64,000 nt of DNA from Paramacrobiotus metropolitanus (taxonomy: Eukaryota > Tardigrada > Eutardigrada > Parachela > Macrobiotidae), in assembly GCF_019649055.1 (NCBI RefSeq), contig NW_026570240.1:930001-994000 (forward strand), written 5' to 3'. This document shows positions 1-13,300 of the stretch, piece after piece; positions within the stretch are counted from its first letter, which is position 1, and each line of letters opens with the position of its first letter. The notes under the pieces were generated by a model. That model saw nothing but the letters and a program-made list of their open reading frames with translations, was not told the DNA's origin and searched no databases. The position numbers and the translations under genes are program-made.

Positions 1-223
1 ATAAAGATTCAAATGCTAATTATTGCTAATTTGCTGATTAAGTACGGTACATGAGGCTAGGTTGAACGGCGTTTCACGTGCCATGCGGAGCGCGTGTTTG
101 TAAGTATTCAGGTGCTTTATTTTTGGTTAACCTTACAAACGATCATTTGAAGTCTCTGAGCAAAACTTTTTAAAATTTAGGGTGCATATTAGTAACGTTA
201 TATGCAACCGGACCGATTTGCAG

Positions 224-379
224 GGTGGTGGATGCCGCTTCATTCGGTACAATTGCTCAGTGACAGACACTCGTCTGGGTTGGACTTTAATCCATCCAGG
301 CCGACTCACTCACTTCCACGAAGGCCTTCCGGTCACAAAGGGAACGCGCTACATTATGATCTCGTTTGTGGATCCTTAA
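224..379 (+). CDS. PLOD: Procollagen-lysine 2-oxoglutarate 5-dioxygenase (PLOD), last exon only
   Basis: This is the terminal exon of a lysyl hydroxylase, the ER-lumen Fe(II)/2-oxoglutarate enzyme that hydroxylates collagen lysines; the rest lies left of the window. The exon follows a TTTGCAG acceptor at 217-223, reads in phase 0 and stops at TAA 377-379. The product opens [11 protein letters not shown] and ends ISFVDP, the characteristic PLOD C-terminus. It holds the [13 protein letters not shown] segment, whose second histidine (in HEGLP) corresponds to the distal iron ligand, and GTRYI, whose arginine corresponds to the 2-oxoglutarate-binding residue of the family. Both catalytic residues are intact, so nothing suggests a pseudogene. 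Which PLOD paralogue it is cannot be told from 51 residues; many invertebrates have only one. Family identification rests on recalled PLOD sequences. Confidence 0.9.
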   Translation, partial: GGGCRFIRYNCSVTDTRLGWTLIHPGRLTHFHEGLPVTKGTRYIMISFVDP

Positions 380-2324
380 GCAGTGCAAGATACATCTAAT
401 TGTGATTTTTTACTGTTGTTTGTTGGCTGTCCAGGATATTTTATTGTTTGGCACTTTGATTAATCAGAAGCAATTCGAAGTGACCATGAAGTACTGCTGT
501 TCGTATACAAGTATACCGTATGTGTTATACCAAAAACTTACTAAAGCTTTAGCTGTAGTAAGTTTTTGGTTGTACAATCTAAGTCCAGCAACACTAGGGT
601 AGTTTTTGTTGTTGTTATAAGCCTGTAGAATGACTGCAGTGCTGTTTTATCGGTGCTTCTGGTTGTGATTAGTTTTCTGCATGTACCTGCTGAGCGTATA
701 TTGAAAAAAAGATAGATTTTTCATCTGGAAACTTGAAGCGAATTTTACACAATAATCGATTATGGTACACCATTAATTTTCGTCTCAGTAGCGATTAGGC
801 CGATCCAGATCATCTCCTGTGAAGAAGGTGAAAAAGATTAAAATATTACATAGATTTTAAATTTCGAAGATGCTGTTAGTCTACGTAGAACAATATAATT
901 TCGTACTTCCTTGTTAGTCACTCGTATACACAGCTACGGTGGACTAATTCCTGTTAAAGGTCACCGCCATCCTGGTGGTGTTATTATAATGCCATATGTA
1001 TTGTAGGCAGGGCAGACAGCACTTTAGCAAAATTCCGCATTGCAGTATTTATACTGCATGCTTTCCTTACCTGCTATTCCGTACATTTATACACCCCGGT
1101 TTATATTTTGATCCATCTTACCCGTCCCAAAAATTACTTCAACCATAATATTCTCTCATGCCATGGCGCATAACAGACGTAACTGGATACGGTACATAAA
1201 GGAGGAGCCGGCAAATTTTGGAGTGCTTATGTTAGTTATGTAAAATTATAAATGCGTATATCTATATAATAATAATTGTTTGTCATTTACTTAGATCCTT
1301 AATTCTCACGGCTGCAACCAGACACTAGAGTATTACTGATAGTATTAATTTTATTATATTAATTAATGGAATACCGAACAAACTTGTAGTTATCTGCTCT
1401 TGAGCCGTAATATAATATAATAATAATAATAACAATATACGCCCCAGGGCCAGTGGGGCTAACAAACGGAGCATTAATATGGGCCGGTATTGCCCGTATG
1501 ACTGCTTCGCATTTTAAATATGTTTATTGTGATATTATTATTTATTTAATTATTATTTTAATAAATAATTATTTTATTATTTAATATTTGTTCATTAATT
1601 ATTTTAATACGGGCATTAAACGTGGGATTCATTAAAAACGGGATTTGTTTAAGTCACTGTATGTACTCTAGTATGTAGTACGTATAACGTATGCAATTGT
1701 TATTATTTTTACCGGATATTGATTTAAGCCATTGTTCAACTGTTGTTTTCGTACTTACTGAATTTGTACTGTCGCAGTGCTTGTACTGCGCACCCGGTTA
1801 GTAAGAATACGATAAAAATTTTAAAAAAATCAAAAAATCCTGTTTTTTCTATGTCCGAGGCTCCGAGCTTTGTTTTTCGAGACTTTGCCCACACTGCGCG
1901 AGTGCAGTACGATGCGCGCGTTCTGCACGTATGTGCATTGCTCATGGCTGTTGCACGCTGCCAGCAGGAGGTGTCTGTTACTCGGTGTAAAGCAGCGAAT
2001 TTTTTAGCATTTCTTAAGCGCACACAAATAAGATGTTTGGCAGTTTGGAGTGATCTTTATTTGGAAGGTTGTTTGCTGTTTGTGTATCTTGAGGAAGTAC
2101 GTTAAATGGTACCAGCTACTTGTTGATCGTCATAATTTTGATAGTCTCCATCTTTTGAAATGAATGCGACTATATTGTGGATGAATAGTTCTGGTGGACA
2201 GTTTACTGATTTTGATGTGAACTAACGATGAAGGATTCAGATTAACGCTTCCGAGTCAGATTGACTATAAATTCCAGCAGTTATCTTTCTGGATACAGTT
2301 TATGGAATCTAGTTCGTCCGATTT
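380..2324. other. Intergenic region between PLOD and the formin
   Basis: No convincing gene is visible. The region should hold the PLOD 3' UTR and the formin promoter and 5' leader. Around 1405-1440 and 1530-1610 the sequence is low-complexity AT, rich in AATA and TTATT. The stretch 1740-2105 is open on both strands with moderate GC, but neither translation resembles a known family, so I leave it uncalled; it may belong to the formin 5' leader. Confidence 0.5.
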
Positions 2325-5300
2325 ATGCCACCTGTTTATAACGAAGGCAATATTGAAGAAATGGCTGATTACAATAACGGAACGGGAACAAGAAAAGAAT
2401 CAAAATCAGGCGTAAGTGACTTCACAAAGTTGCGTGTACATTATAGTGACTATACAGAAAAAAACGTGCTTGGTATACTGATTGATGCAGATTTATAATT
2501 TCTTCCCAAAACTGGGTTCGGATGTACTCAAGTCGAAGTAAGCTTGAGCATTTCGGTTTTAGAATTTTGTTCTCCAGTTTTTCACCACCGTCATCATTAC
2601 GGATGGTCGTTTAAAATTTTTATGAGCCGTAAAGAACGTAGCTGAAACTTTTCGATGGCTAACTGTTTAGTGGAAAGATAATTGATGGTGTGAGATGATG
2701 AGAGTTTGCACTGCACGTTTGACTCGCACTATTCATGTAAGCATCAGGTGCTTGATTTTGTTATGCATTACAGCATGTTTATGCACCGTGTTACTTGGTG
2801 TATACCTTCCGGCGAGTGTCTGTTTCACCGCTAATCGGCGTGTTGTCACTTGGCTGGAATGCAGAATGTTGAGTAATGAATCACAAAAGGTTGTGTTTGA
2901 AATACATGATTTCTTGCAGATGTTAAAACGGAATTTTACCAACATTTTGACGGGCAAGGACCGCACTCGGGAACGGGCAGCGCGCAAGCCGACCATGGGC
3001 GGCGAACAGCGCTCGGCGGAAGCGGCCAGCATTGAAACGCTGGTCGAACAGCTCAGCACGACTCAATTCAACGAACAGTTCGAAGTTATGATGGTAATTT
3101 CTCCCTTTTTTGTCACTCTGAGTTCCTCTTCTCCATGGTGTAGAATGGCAAAACTGACTGCTAAAGTCAGCTGTGAATAAAATGATCTTGAATTTGATTT
3201 GTAGTGGAACGTACTGCTCGTACGAGCAGTGTTGCAATTTTGTTACTACTTATACTGTTCATTTGATCGATACGACCCTTGGTTTTTAATAATTCGAGAT
3301 TCACAACACTTTTGTAGTTTAACCGTTTATTGCTGTTGTTTGGCTTAGCTTAATTTTCAGTGACTGTTCTCGCATCAAGCACTTTGAAGCATTTTGAAGC
3401 ATTGAAGCAGTTTCCACCCCATTTATGCGTTTGCAAAAATACTTTTCTCTTTTACTGGATTAGCTAAAGTAAGTTAATGACTAAAGTTGCTTGGACTTAA
3501 ATGTGTACAGAGTGAACATGGCTCCTGTGAATTTATTTCGATGATAGTCATGAATGAGCGTCGCTGACGGTTTTTCCTGTGATGAGTGGCGTGATTAATT
3601 ATTGCCTTAACAGGTTCTCTAATCAGTACGAAAGCGTGACTTATGGGCATCGCTCATATGCGTTACTTATGAGTTATTATCGTGATGATTTGAATTTTCA
3701 AATGTTCCCACTTGTCGTCTTTGAGCTGCTGTCATCTTGCTACTTTTTGAGATTATTGTTGAAAAATTTCGACTGAACGTCGGTGCTGTTTATATATCCT
3801 TTCGATTTTAAGCGAAGTCAGCAGATAGCAATCGTGGGATAATTCTCGAGTGAGCAAGGCGTAGTCCTACGTGGCACTCTCGTAGTGCAAGCTGAGTTAA
3901 TTTATCACTAAACAACTTATCCACAAAGCCGCGCTTGTTTGTTGATATTTGTCGATCAGCGTAATACTTACAGTCGTTGAATTCCAGATAGGCAAGCAGT
4001 AACGCCGCTAACTTAAAAGGCAGAGCTTCATCTTATCTGCTTTAACGATGGCAATTAAACCTGCTTTAGCTCACACATTTAGTAGTTGGTAAATCCATGC
4101 CAGAGGACGCACGTTATAAATTCGTAGTTTTTTAAATTGAAAAAGTTGTACTTTTTTGGGTTACACAAATTAAATTTCGGTGCTCTTTTGAAGTTTTTGG
4201 AAGCCTACAGTTAATTGTGGTAAACGCCAAATCGCAAACATTTATGAGAGAGTATCCAAGCAGTTGTTTATTGATTTATTATACATACAATCATGGTCAT
4301 AGTTCCTTGCCAACGTTATTTGCTTTTCCGACTGATAAAAAATAGTACAGTACTTACTCGTATGAGTCCTACCATGTTTATTCAATAATATGGAGTTAGT
4401 AGCGTGATCAGATGCTTCCGCTGACAGTTGATTACTTAATATGCAACAAGTAGTCAGCATTCATAGAATCATAGACACAATTGTAGCAACTTAATTCTGA
4501 GCCTTGTCAGTATTAAAATTTGTAATAATATCGCATTGAAAAGTATAATGTATATGTTTTCATAAGTCATAGGCATTAGGCAAATTATTGGCAGTTAAGT
4601 GATGTTGATATTTGCGGAAGCTTCATATTAACACAGTGTCTCCAAGCGAAAAGTTAGAAAAGATTAATGTTAATTACTAGCGAAAAGTTAGAAAAGATCC
4701 ATACATCAGTTAATGATACATAATTTACACAAGTAATTTTAAAGTTTACTGTTATCTGAAATTGATTCTGGAAAATTAAATTTCGGTGCTCTGCAGGAGG
4801 ATATGAATTTGGACGATAGCAAGAGAGTGCCTCTACTGAAAATGGATGAAAAACAAAGACGAATGATGCTGCAGATGCATCTCATAAACAAATCCGATAA
4901 GTCCCAGGTGTGCATTTTGAACGGCTTGCAACTGTACTGGAGTGTCCTGTTGTTTTTATTATGTGAACTGACAATTGTGAGACTGTCTAGATAATCGGGA
5001 ACACGAAATTCCACTCCCCGGAAGATTTTCGGTCGTACCTGGAGCAAGTAGATCTCACCTCGGAGAAATGTTTGCGTTGCATTGAGTCACTAAAAGTGTG
5101 CCTGAGTAACAATCCAGTTAGTTGGATTCGTGCATTTGGACCAGACGGACTGGAAGCTTTAACCCGAGTGATGGCCCACAATTCCACAACATTGGCTTTG
5201 CCCGATACTAAAACTAGCGCAAAAATTGAGATCGAATGTCTACGGTGTTTGAAAGCCATTATGAATACTAAGTACGGGATGAAGCTGGTTCTGGACAAGA

Positions 5301-8300
5301 AGGAATTGTTTATGCTGATGGCACGCTGTGTCAATGTCAGTAATCAGCAGGTTATGCTAGAGTCAGTGAAATTATTGGCGGCCACATGCTTGCTACCTGA
5401 TGGTCATAATCGCGTTTTGCAAGGATTTTCAGTCAGTATGGATGAATCCAGCAATAATCGGTTTGATGGGGTTGTACGTGGGATATATGTGGCGAATAAT
5501 GACCCTTTGCGTATCGCCTGCATGCAGCTGGTGAATGCTCTCATTATCCAAGCGTCGGAAACAGATTTTAAGATTCATTTGCGAAATGAGTTTATGCGTA
5601 CGGGATTGGGAGATTTCCTGGAGACATTGGAAGAACACGAAAACGAAGAACTGCAAGTGCAGTTGCGCTGTTTTCGAGAGCACCAGGAGGACGATATGGA
5701 AGAGATACAAACCCGGTATGCTAATCTGCAGCTTTCATACGATGATCCCGATGAGTGCTATGAACATCTGAAGCAATCGCTTGGGGATACCAGTGCGGAG
5801 CCATACTTTCTGTCTATGCTGCAGCATCTGATGTTTATCACTGACCAAGACGACATTCGGACCTCCTACTATCGCCTGATCGAAGAATGCATATCCCAGA
5901 TTGTGTTAACAAAAAATGGCGTTGACCCTGATTTTCGTCGCACATCTTTGAAAATTGACATAGAGCCATTAATTGGGCAGATTGCCGAACGTGTTCGCTC
6001 GGAAGACGGTGGATCTGGGCGACATGTTAATAAGAAGCTGGACGAAGCTGTTACGGCCAAGCAGGAAGCTGAAGCCAAAATTATCCAACTGGAGAATAAA
6101 ATTAAGGAGCTTGAAAAGGGGGGAGCGTCGGCTCCGCCTCCCCCTCCTGGCGCTCCACCTCCACCGGCACCACCTCCGCCACCGGGCGCGGGAGGTCCCA
6201 AGCCTCCGGGACCTCCTCCTCCGCCTCCTCCACCGGGTGGCCGTGTTGGTGGACCTCCTCCACCTCCGCCGCCAGGAGGCGGTCCTCCACCGCCACCTGG
6301 TGCACCTCTTCTTCCAGCTGGGCCTATCCCCCTGCCATTTGGTATGAAGCAGAAGGCGCAGTACAAAGTCTCTGTGCCGCTACGGAAAACTAATTGGAAT
6401 AAGGTAGCCTTTCTCTCATACAGAGTTAACAGGAAGTTCGGAAACAGTAACCAAAATCTTTATTGTTTTAGATAATGCCACAGAAGCTGAATGAGAAGTC
6501 GTTTTGGGTGAAGGTTAATGAAGATAAATACGCAAATGATGAGCTTGTGCAGACTTTGACGCACGCTTTTGGCTCGAAAACGAGTATGTGATTTGATAGT
6601 GGAACGAGTGCTGTGTACAGCATGGGCAGTTGATCAGCTCAATGAAGTCACCTTTTGTTTGACAGATGAAGCCGCTGATGCCGGGGCGAACGATATTTAT
6701 GGTACAATGGGCCGTAAAAAGCCGGCAAAGGAATTGCGCGTGCTGGATCAGAAAGGCGCTCAGAATTTAGGTTTGCGAATGCGTTTGTGTTGTTATACGT
6801 GACCGTTTCTAATCCCCCATTTCCAATGGGATTTTAAATCTTTGTATATTTTAGCGATTATTGTATCCTCTGCCAAAATGCCTAACGATGAATTGAAGAG
6901 AGTTATTTTGGCATGCGATACGAACCGTTTGACTGATGCACTGATTCAGCAAATGATCAAATACATGCCCAGTCCGGAGCAAATTAAAAGGTTGCAAGAA
7001 TTGCCACCAAATGAAAAGGCAGACCTTGTGGACGCAGAAAAGTTTGCCTTGGAGGTGTGTAATGAGAATTACCTGAATTGTTATATGAATGATTTTATTG
7101 ATTATGGATTTCTTACAATTTTTAGATTGGTGGGATAGCAGGCATTCTGCCACGTTTGAATGCCATGAGTTTTAAAGTCAGATTTAACGAGATCGTCCAA
7201 GATATTAAGCCGGTAATAACAATAGTTTTTGTCAGTTGAATTTTTCATTGATTCCCGGTTGTTGGTTTATTTCAGGATATTGTGGCTGTCGCAGCAGCAA
7301 GTGAAGAAACTATGAAGAGCCACAAACTGGCGAAAATTCTGGAATTAATTTTATTGGTGGGAAATATCATGAATACGGGGTCAAGGAACGCTCAGTCCCT
7401 TGGGTTCGAAATGGTTTATCTCACCCAGGTATAATTAAGGGTGTTTGAAAGCAGACTGATGAAGTATGCGCTGACCGTGAAAACTTTTACAGTTAACTAA
7501 TACGAAAACCGTCGATAACAAGAAAACTCTGCTCCATGTCCTGATAGATTTGCTTGAGTCCAAATATCCAGACACTTTATCCGTTGGTGATGAACTTCTG
7601 CATGTTGACAAAGCCGCTCGCGGTAGGTGACCCAGTCTTCGTTAATTGCAAAAACTTCCCAGAAAGCGCAGTTATTAGTGCAGGGGGAGTATTTGATGAT
7701 TCCCAGCTGCAGTTGGGCAGTGCGATATACCGGCATAGAATTATGCCGAAATTTATGGCTTTGTAAATTGTTTTCAGTATCGAAAGAAAATGTGACAAAA
7801 GCATTAAAAGCGATGGAGACTTCATTAGTCCAGCTGGAACGTCAGTTACAATCTGCAGCCACTCCGGACAAAGGCGATAAATTTGCGGAAGTCATGGGAC
7901 CTTTCGCCACAAAAGCTCGTGAACAGTATGAACTACTTCAGAGCATGTATTCTCAGATGGAAAATGCCTACAACGAGTTATCGACCTACTACTGTTTTGA
8001 TCCACTCAAATTTCCTGTTGATGAATTTTTTGGGAATATCCAAAAATTTTTGGCGGATCTACGTAAAGCTTACGATGATAATTTGCGAGCAAGAGAAGCC
8101 GAAGAAAAAGCACGTTTGGCACAAATCGCTCACGAACGAGCGCTGCGAGAAAGAGAGAACAAAGCTAAAAGGCATTTTGCTGCTGAATTATCTGGCGGTA
8201 AGAGCGTCGTTTGTATGCGGTTAATCATTTTTTACTAACATATCTTTTTTTACTTACATATTTTTATAGAGGAAGAGGAAGGTTTAATGGATAACCTGCT

Positions 8301-9013
8301 GGAAGCGCTAAAAACTGGTAGCGCATTTAAGAGCGAGCGAACTCCAAAGAAGGCGCGACCGAATCGCGGTATGTAAAAAACAGTATTTGAAATTTTTGAT
8401 TTGTAGTAGTTAAAGATCGCTGCTCAAAGGATCTTCGTATTACATATCCAGATGTTTTCGAATCTTATTCGACTTTCCGTTTGTTTTTACTATGTACTCC
8501 AATTTTGTTTTTACTATGTATTCCGTTTGGTTTTACTACTTACTCCGTCCGACTTTTCGTTTGGTCTGATTGCATAGTGTGCATTAAGGAGCATCGTTAT
8601 ATACGGGGAATCTGCAGTTGTTAAAACGTCTTTCTGTAGGAAATCGTCAAGCGCAACTCGTGCGGTCGCGGACACGCACGAATATCGTTTTGCCGCAGTC
8701 ACTTTTAGCTGCTTCTGAATCTCCAGACCCCGTGAACGGGTTACCAGTGCGCCCTTCCAGACGTAAGCGGCCTTCGCAGAATGAAAACGAACCTTTCACT
8801 CCCCCGGCAGAAGACGGGCGGGGTGACCGGCCTGCGTTTCATCCGCCACCGGTTAACGGTGTCGCTGTCTTTCCCAAAGAAACCATGTCCCAGTCGGCCG
8901 GCAGAGGCGGCGTACCGGTCAACGACGAAGAGGAAGAAGACATTTTTGCGGTACGGGACATGTGGAGGCAGAAGCGTCGCAATGTGGAATTCCCTCACTC
9001 GGCTCAGAGATAA
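2325..9013 (+). CDS. dia: Diaphanous-related formin (DIAPH)
   Basis: Rho-activated actin nucleator and elongator. My model has 13 exons that stay in phase: 2325-2411, 2920-3093, 4797-4907, 4991-6403, 6472-6583, 6666-6770, 6855-7054, 7126-7212, 7276-7428, 7493-7622, 7778-8197, 8270-8368, 8640-9013, giving 1154 residues (fly Dia and vertebrate DIAPH are about 1100-1270). The GTPase-binding/DID region includes EDMNLDDSKRVPLL and LSNNPVSWIRAFG. A proline-rich FH1 spans about residues 501-574 with runs of PPPPPP and glycine. FH2 follows (KTNWNKIMPQKLNEKSFW, KELRVLDQKGAQNL, LLVGNIMNTGSRNA). A DAD lies near residues 1000-1020 (MDNLLEALKTGSAF). About 125 low-complexity residues follow the DAD. The start is the least certain part: ATG 2325 has an in-frame stop at 2310-2312, but ATG 2361 or 2920 is possible. 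Intron 2 is 1.7 kb; most others are 60-160 nt. Confidence 0.93.
3213..3230. repeat. Perfect 18-bp palindrome in formin intron 2
   Basis: Two 8-nt arms (actgctcg and its reverse complement) flank a TA centre. It lies about 120 nt past the exon 2 donor. It could be a protein-binding site or chance; it contains the TCGTACGA core related to the TACTCGTA-like words common in non-coding parts of this window. Confidence 0.5.
4645..4698. repeat. Pair of 20-bp direct repeats in formin intron 2
   Basis: The 20-mer agcgaaaagttagaaaagat occurs at 4645-4664 and again at 4679-4698 with no mismatch, 14 nt apart. It lies about 100 nt upstream of the exon 3 acceptor, so a local duplication in the intron is the simplest reading. 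Confidence 0.7.
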
Positions 9014-10367
9014 TGCGAGTTTTGAATAAGCCGTAGGGATAATTTATAAAGGTTGTTTTGCGGTATTGTTTTGAAAAATGCGTTTTGATTGTGATATTTC
9101 AAAGAATGCCTTACTTTGTTGTCTAGCATATGGGGCGAGTTGCCTCCTGGGCTGTTTATTTAATTATGCTTTTTTGATCGACGGTATGCAAAGATTTTTG
9201 AGAAAGGTTTTACATGTGCGTTGTAAGTAAAGAAATCGAAATGGAAACCGGCTTGTTCAGGCAAAACTTTTCATGGCGCGCCGGTACTGGTAGTGAAGGA
9301 AGATGCTAAGTGATATTTTTTTTTAATTTTTATTAGTTTCATGTGCGCATTGGGGGTGCCATATAACGTGAACCTGTTAAAGGGTACTAAGCTGGCCATA
9401 ACGGAATAGTTTAATCATTACTCTTAGGAGCAGGGAGTGGAGCACTAGGGAGTATAAACTAACAATGTCAGCAAAAGAAAATACGAAGGCAAACTAACTC
9501 AAATGGCAAATACTAAAAAGCCATCCATGCTTGCGTAACAATATTTACCATTAACGCCAGGCTACCGGCTACGTAGCCCAACGCACAGTGTTGTATCAGA
9601 GATGTTACAGTTACCTTAATACATTCTGGTTGTTGATTTACAGTAATACCATAGAAAAGGATAATACTGTATTATCCTTTTCTATGGTAATACATACCAT
9701 AGAAAGTCCATTTTAGAAGTGCCGTGGTGATATTGTCCCTATATGATCACATTCACAATTCACCTTATTTATTAAGTTTTAAAATTATGTACGTAATTGT
9801 GTTTAATTGAAATTAATTCATACTCGTATTGCCCCATTCGTATTTCGTAGCATCAGAATTTCAGTTAATAACTTAGTGTTAATTAGATCAATTCAATTTA
9901 ATACAGTATGCTTAGTTTTAAGTGGCACTGCTTTGTTCCGATCCTTTCATGAAAGTGCCTTTATTGCCGGTTTGTATTTATTTTTTTACGCTGAGAGCGC
10001 GCGTGAAAGACGCGTTCACGGAAGTTAGATTCCTATGCCCCTCTGGGAAGGCAACTGCATAAAACTCGTACACAGCAGACGCATACAGTAGTACATACAG
10101 ATTTTCTGAGTGAGTTCTGACTGCGTCCGTTGTCAAATTCATATTTTGAGTTCAAATCGTGATTAAAATTTTAACGCGATAGATTTTTTGCGTTTCCGGG
10201 TTCCTGGTTGTTTTAATCGGAAATCCACAATCTTGGTAAATTTCTATTGAATTAAAAGTTTTCTTACAGAATAAACTCGTACATGAAAAAACGATTTCCT
10301 GACTTCTGAGCGGCGCATACACTTGTTAGTTACTCCTCCGCCCTATGTATTCGCCTTGACTCTTAAT
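9014..10367. other. Intergenic region between formin and NKRF genes
   Basis: No gene recognised. It should carry the formin 3' UTR and the NKRF promoter. The one clear structure is the long hairpin at 9647-9689. The 73-codon open frame at 9807-10028 is AT-rich with no family resemblance and is not called. Confidence 0.5.
9647..9689. repeat. Perfect inverted repeat, 20-bp arms, 3-nt loop
   Basis: The left arm taccatagaaaaggataata (9647-9666) is followed by CTG and its exact reverse complement (9670-9689). A third partial copy, taccatagaaa, sits at 9695-9705. A transcript would fold into a stable hairpin. It may be a tiny foldback element or a recombination product; a miRNA precursor is unlikely because the loop is too short and the pairing perfect. 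Confidence 0.8.
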
Positions 10368-13300
10368 ATGGACGATCCAGTGAAATGCACGAAGGTTGAA
10401 GAATTTCGTGGGTCTAAAGAAAGCCCATGGTACGGTAATTATCGCATTTCTGCAGTATCTTGTAATACTAAAATCCTTTTTTGTAATTTTAAGGAGCTGG
10501 AATACGCGACGCAAATTTCTGTTATGTCATTACGACAAACCAGAAGGGCTGGACATGATAAATTGTTATTCGTGGATTCTAATTAATAACAAGAGTTTGG
10601 GCTGCCGGTAAGCTTTCTCAATGATGTTCAGAGAAAAAGATAAGTAATTTTTAAGCTTAACACCAGGTAAAAAATTTTAGTGGACGCGAGACACGTTAAA
10701 AGTACGCAGATTGCACGCAGTGGGATTTATTATTTTTTACACTAAAATGAAAGCTTTTTGAGGTACAGATTAAAGCACAGGGCCACTAAATTTAGTTTAT
10801 TCCATTGCTGCTGCCGAGAGCGTTACAGGGATTTACCGAAGTGAATCAAGTTTTGCATTTTACGAAATTTTTGCTCTCGGAATGATGAATTTTAAGATCG
10901 AATACATTTTCTCATTTCGAAATTATGTCTTTAAAGGAATTACAGGACCATATCCTGGAGCGTGCTTTAGCAGATTGTTCATTTTTGGTTTGTTGGTAGC
11001 TATGAAACGGCACACATGGAGAAGTTAAACAGAATGGCCGCGGAGGCTTTCATTTTGGAGGATTTGGAAAAAGGAGGACCCACACCAGTGATCCAGCCCT
11101 ATGCGGCTGCCAGTGGTCGTGGCCGTGGAAAAAACCGTGGGAACAAGGAGAACGCCGGCTTCGTAGATGGAGAAATGAATGGTATCTTAGAATATGAACT
11201 GAACGTTGTTCGGTGGTAAAGCTTATTTCTAAAATACCTGCTTCGAAGGGAACGGGTTTTTGTCTGGAGGCTTTTTGGACAGCCGCCAAGCGTTGGACGC
11301 CCAGATTGCCACCTGCATGTCGTCTAGTTCAATGGAGAACGCCGGGTTGGATGGTAGTCCGGTGCCAGCCTCAAGTTTTTTCACTAAGGACTACGTGAAA
11401 CCACCGGCCATCAATCCTGCATCATTTGGAAGACTGTCGGGAAGCAGTCCTGGACGCGGTGAGTGTCTTCACGCAGTTAGCATATTAAGCACGAGTAGTT
11501 CTCTTACAGAAAATTTTTGGTACCCTAGCTTATCCCGGTGCAAGAAAGCATCAGCAAGAGAGTAAAACAGATTAACCAAGCCTTAACTGTCTCCTCCTGC
11601 AAAGTCGACGCAAGTCAGGGTGGCTTAATTTTTCCGCTGTTGTACTCCTGTTGTTGTTTTGCTAACAGTTTTTGTTCTCGCATGCTGCTGTGGACACAGG
11701 CCTTGCCTTACCAGTGCTCTCGTTTTCTTGTATTACAGTAATTTTAATGCGTAAGCCAGAAGAGTAGTTTTTGACTGCATGTTGAGAATATTGTTACATG
11801 CTGTTAAGACTTGGTTAGTCGATGAAATTTCTTAACAATTGGGAAAGTCAACAATTTCATTGTTCTTGATGGTAAATCATAGTTAAGGAACAGAATTTAC
11901 CGAGTTGGAATTGTTTTGCAAGTAGTCAAAAGAGTCAAAACGTCTGCTATAAAAATCGTTCAGGTCCAGTTTGCCGTTACCGTTAGCACGGTGTGCAGCA
12001 TGAACACGAACATTCCCATTGCCGTACTCTGCACACTATCGACTGTCGTTAATCACGAAAATCTTTTGGCAGAAATGTATGTACCTTGCTAATGGGTTTT
12101 CAATACCGTATGTTTGGTTTAATCATCAATCTCTAACTTTGAAACACGTGGTTCAAAATAGGAATGTCAGCTTAAGCGATACTTATGGTTAGGTAACCGT
12201 GTCCTTCTAATTTTACATTTACCACAACTTATGGTTAGACACGGAGGCACTGACACCCGACGAAGAAGTTGCGCAGCTGACCAGATCCGATGGCGAAGAA
12301 TCAGATGTAGATAATGGAGTGGTATTGCCGGGATCACTAAACATTTATGGCAGAAGTGACTCGGATTACTATTTCGATGCGTCTATGCTGAGTTCGGAGT
12401 TAATTGCATCGGAAGTTGAACAGCCGGAAATCGAGCGTCCTCCTTCGCATCCCGAAGTGCTGGCGCGTTCTTTGTCGGATGCCGAGGATGAAATGGCGCA
12501 GAATTTTAAAGAGGAAAATATTCCAGAGGATGTTTTAAAAACAGTGGAAAGCCTCGTGGGTCCGGCTAGTGACAATTTGCCGTCATCAAGTGAGTACTAC
12601 TGTAGTGTGCATTTATTCTTGTGTCATTGCGGTCCCAATTCGGAATTCAATAGGTAAAAAACTGGAACCTCGTACAGTGATCGAAACGGATAAGAAGGAC
12701 GACGGGGTTGGGCGGCTTCACATTTCTGGCAGCCAACTTGCGGAGCTGACCCGTACGAATACGCACACTCTTAACAAACCCAAAAAAGACCATAACCTTT
12801 GCGATTTGTTCTTCGATCACAGAAATCGCTCCACGAAATGCCTTGCTTGCTGGTCTGTTCAGTACGATGAAGAAGCCGGAAATGCCTGCGCAGGATATGG
12901 TTTACAGTCGATACAGTGAGCCACAGGAACCGGTTTTCAACGATCCAGCCATTGTGTTTGCGAAGCCTGCCTCCCGAACCGCTCAGCCAAAGGAGAACAA
13001 CCTTGATCTGGAAGGAGCGACTCTAGCCATCAAGAAAATGCTCCTTCTTCCCGGAGGTGGAAATCGACCGCGTAAGTTTTCCTAGCACACTTGCTTTGCT
13101 CTGACGCTGGTTTGATGTTGGTTTTATCTTCTGATAGTTTAAGTTGCAGAAAGTGGTGCGGATTCTGTGTTGCCAGCTTTTCCTGTGCATTCATCTGTGG
13201 CCTCGGTGTCGTCTCGTGCTCCACTTGTTCCTCCTCGCGGAAATCATCGGCAGTCGCCTTCAGTTGCTCAAAATAAACGTTGTGATTCTTCAGTTATTCG

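Noticed and set aside
1405-1615. AT-rich repeats that might be a microsatellite or replication-origin-like sequence
   Set aside because: Simple low-complexity AT typical of intergenic DNA; no unit is repeated cleanly enough to call.
1736-2105. Overlapping 95- and 120-codon frames on opposite strands
   Set aside because: Neither shows family resemblance or splice context; both arise from the same GC-moderate block, perhaps formin 5' leader.
5869-6366. Long minus-strand frame rich in glycine and proline opposite the formin
   Set aside because: It is the antisense of the FH1 polyproline tract; low-complexity GC-rich DNA keeps several frames open.
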